This document shows, one piece after another, positions 61,860-64,000 of a DNA stretch of 64,000 nucleotides (position 1 is the first letter of the stretch; every line of letters begins with the position of its first letter). This stretch comes from Ophthalmolycus amberensis (Eukaryota > Chordata > Actinopteri > Perciformes > Zoarcidae). The notes below the pieces were generated by a model that was not told the DNA's origin, did no database searches, and worked only from the letters and a program-made list of their open reading frames with translations. The translations under genes were made by a program, and so were the position numbers. Where the stretch lies: the NCBI GenBank assembly GCA_024529925.1, contig JAFEUB010001538.1, positions 62,001-126,000 on the forward strand. Reading direction: 5' to 3'.

Positions 61860-64000
61860 GTAAGAGCCATGCTGCTGCAGCTCTTTCCGCACACTGTAAA
61901 GCAAAATACAGCTGTGTTGGACCCACCACAGGAGAGTGGAAGGGCTACAACAGTTTGCCATCGACTCAACATTAAAGGAGTTCTTCCTCATGTTGTTGAA
62001 GCCTCAACTAATCTTCAAATCCCATTAGAAAATGTTAGCACCATGGAAAGTAATTAAGTCTGTTAGTGATGACCATTTTAAAATGATTTCATTTCTTTGA
62101 TGGTACTGTATCTCACGTCACATCTATCATGTTAGGGGTCAGTAAAGTTTGAATGTTAACCAGGTGAAATTAAGAATATTTGTCATCTTGTGGCAGTAAA
62201 AACCTGTTTCCAGTCAAAGGTTTCTTTGATGATCCTCTCTAAAACCAAACAGAGTAAAAGTATAAGGAATTGATTCAGTGTTTGTTCTAATGTAAACTAC
62301 AAACTAATCAGGCTAATTAACGTTGACTTTTTAATGTTTTAAAGCTCACTTACATTAAAACGAGACCCTTGTTAAGACATGTCAATTTAATTTAGCATGA
62401 AATGCCCCTAGTCTTGGAAGAAACGCTGGCTTAGGTCCTGTAGTTAAAAGCTAGTTAGCCAAACGAGCTAACTAGCTTATTAACTACAGCTAGTTGGCTG
62501 TGGTGGATGAAATTTGCGCGCGACAGTGGTCATTTCAGCGGACAGAGAAATGAGAATCCCGCTGTTGTTTACCACTACCTGAAATCTTGTACCCAGTTTT
62601 TTCAAATTTACAAAGAATTTCGCTCGGAATATCGGACACCTGCATATATGTGAGAAAACCTCAAAATGCTACACTAACACTAAACTAAATAACCATTTGA
62701 CTTCGTCGACTTTGATGACTACATGCATGTAAAATGTAGAACCCAACATAAGTGATCTTGATTTGAAGGCCCACGCATGACTGTAGCACTGAAATGAAAT
62801 TAATTGATCAGGTTTGAGGCTGAGCAGATCTCCAGCATGAAGTTGTTGTGGGTGAATAGTCAAAGAGCTGCTCAGTGTGGGCCGTGATACCCGGTCAAGT
62901 TTTAGAAGAATGACCAAAAGGATGCAGTGAATTAGGCTACAACATGCCAAATAACTAAGATAAAATGTTATCCGTCAATGAACCCTCTTTAATGACAATG
63001 GTAGGATTCGAAATTCATGTCCCCCACTCCTCCCACACAGTCCCATTATGTAACCCTTTACATTTACATTTTCACACCTCTGTCTGCAGCTGTGGGTTTC
63101 GTTTAGTTACCCCCTGCTGTGAGGCTCCTCTTCTCCAGCTCTGTGGGAGAGAGATAGTTTGTTTATTTGCCAATAGAACAGCCTTCCTTTGCCCTCTATA
63201 GCCTCCCGTGTGTGTGTTTTTGCGCAATGAGGAGGCAAGACGAGTCAAACGCTGCACCGGGGTGAGACATGAAGTGTTTAGTGTGTATGGTAATGGTGTG
63301 AGGGGTTTCATCCGCACTGCACTTGCTGTTTGTGTGCTGGAGAACGTCAGAGAGGACCAGTGTGGGTTGGTTCACACGGAGCTTTTGAAGCGGGACCTTG
63401 ACAACACAACTGTGCCAGTCTAATGTCAGCATGCGTAGGTTAGGTAGGAGTGTTTTTTGACAATGGATCACGAAACAAGCTTTCTCTTTCTAAACATTTA
63501 CAAAAAGCCAGAAATAATCCAGCATTCAGGTTTTCTTTCCTTCACACTGAACACAGTTCATCCCATGACGGACTGCCACAGGCTTGACAGTTAAAGACAG
63601 TCTTGTGATTAGAAAATCATATGTTTAAAGTCCAAAACCAACTTGGAATATCAGAGTGTTCCAAGTCGAGCGTACCCTTGAGCAAAACACAGTAAATGTA
63701 ATTTCCTTGACTCCTGGACGCAATGCTTATTCCAACTGTATTCATTTATATTGGCCGGTGGTGTTTGGTAGTTCTAACTATCACGTTCTGGTAACTTTAA
63801 CCCAATATGACAATCTCTCACTGAAACACCTTAGTATCTTATTATTGGGCTCTGCTATATGAGACTGTGGTGTTTTCTGTTGGTCCAGTGCTAGTATAGG
63901 AAGTAGTGTGTCTTGTATGCAGCGACATGGAGAGTAATGGTGGGGTTATGCTCAAACTAAACGAGTGCTGAGGACGCTAAGAACCGCTGCACTCACAGAA
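61860..64000. other. Intron-like sequence after signal-peptide exons, arm 2
   Basis: Counterpart of 14,507-17,547 without the LTR element. The empty insertion site is at 63,400-63,403. No exon is recognised before the window ends. Confidence 0.4.
62438..62489. repeat. Hairpin with 21/22-nt arms, arm 2
   Basis: Same as 15,085-15,136. Confidence 0.85.

Larger units (their letters stand above)
47300..64000. repeat. Duplication arm 2 (direct, ~47.3-kb period)
   Basis: This is the partner of 1-17,547 and begins inside the slc12a7 intron that follows the exon ending at 47,195. Unlike arm 1, it is continuous with upstream slc12a7 exons in this window. It lacks the LTR element found in arm 1: the single target sequence gaca sits at 63,400-63,403. 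Its CT microsatellite (49,973-50,113) is about 72 bp longer and its GT microsatellite (about 47,534-47,562) about 19 bp shorter than in arm 1. The similarity runs to the last base of the window, so the right edge is unknown. Confidence 0.97.

Overview
The window is vertebrate nuclear DNA, almost certainly from a spiny-rayed (acanthomorph) teleost. It has short GT-AG exons in long AT-rich introns, dense CA/GA microsatellites, hAT-type elements and fragments of interspersed repeats typical of teleosts. I see no prokaryotic feature, CRISPR array or rRNA/tRNA gene that I can support.

Three genes are recognisable. (1) slc12a7 (KCC4, a K-Cl cotransporter) lies on + at 39,611-53,902. Its 23 exons join in one unbroken frame of 956 codons plus stop, from TM1 to the C-terminus; the cytosolic N-terminal exons are not visible. 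A second, nearly identical set of its last 12 exons occupies 47-6,550, cut by the window start. (2) A multiplexin-type collagen (col15a1-like) lies on - at 36,889-29,400. Fifteen exons keep one frame, from the last 25 residues of the TSPN/laminin-G domain through an acidic segment into interrupted Gly-X-Y helix; both ends of the gene are missing. (3) The first two exons of a secreted-protein gene lie on + at 14,169-14,506, and again at 61,521-61,859. They encode only a signal peptide.

The dominant structure is a direct duplication: 1-17,547 matches 47,300-64,000 (the window end) with a period of about 47.3 kb. By eye the two arms differ by scattered substitutions, microsatellite lengths and one 896-bp LTR-element insertion present only in the first arm. 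This could be a recent tandem duplication, or two haplotypes placed in series by the assembler.

Layout: 1-6.55 kb slc12a7 3' exons (arm 1); 6.55-14 kb 3'UTR/intergenic; 14-14.5 kb signal-peptide exons; 16.05-16.95 kb LTR remnant; 17.6-18.8 kb hAT element; 18.8-29.4 kb repeats with no gene seen; 29.4-36.9 kb collagen (-); 36.9-39.6 kb gap where both neighbours lose their 5' ends; 39.6-53.9 kb slc12a7 (+); 53.9-61.3 kb 3'UTR/intergenic; 61.5-61.9 kb signal-peptide exons (arm 2); 61.9-64 kb intron-like sequence.

The most useful observations are the duplication, with its empty versus filled LTR site, and the head-to-head truncation of the collagen and slc12a7 in the same 2.7-kb gap, which marks a probable rearrangement or misjoin. 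Splice-site and polypyrimidine-tract differences between the two slc12a7 arms are also worth testing.
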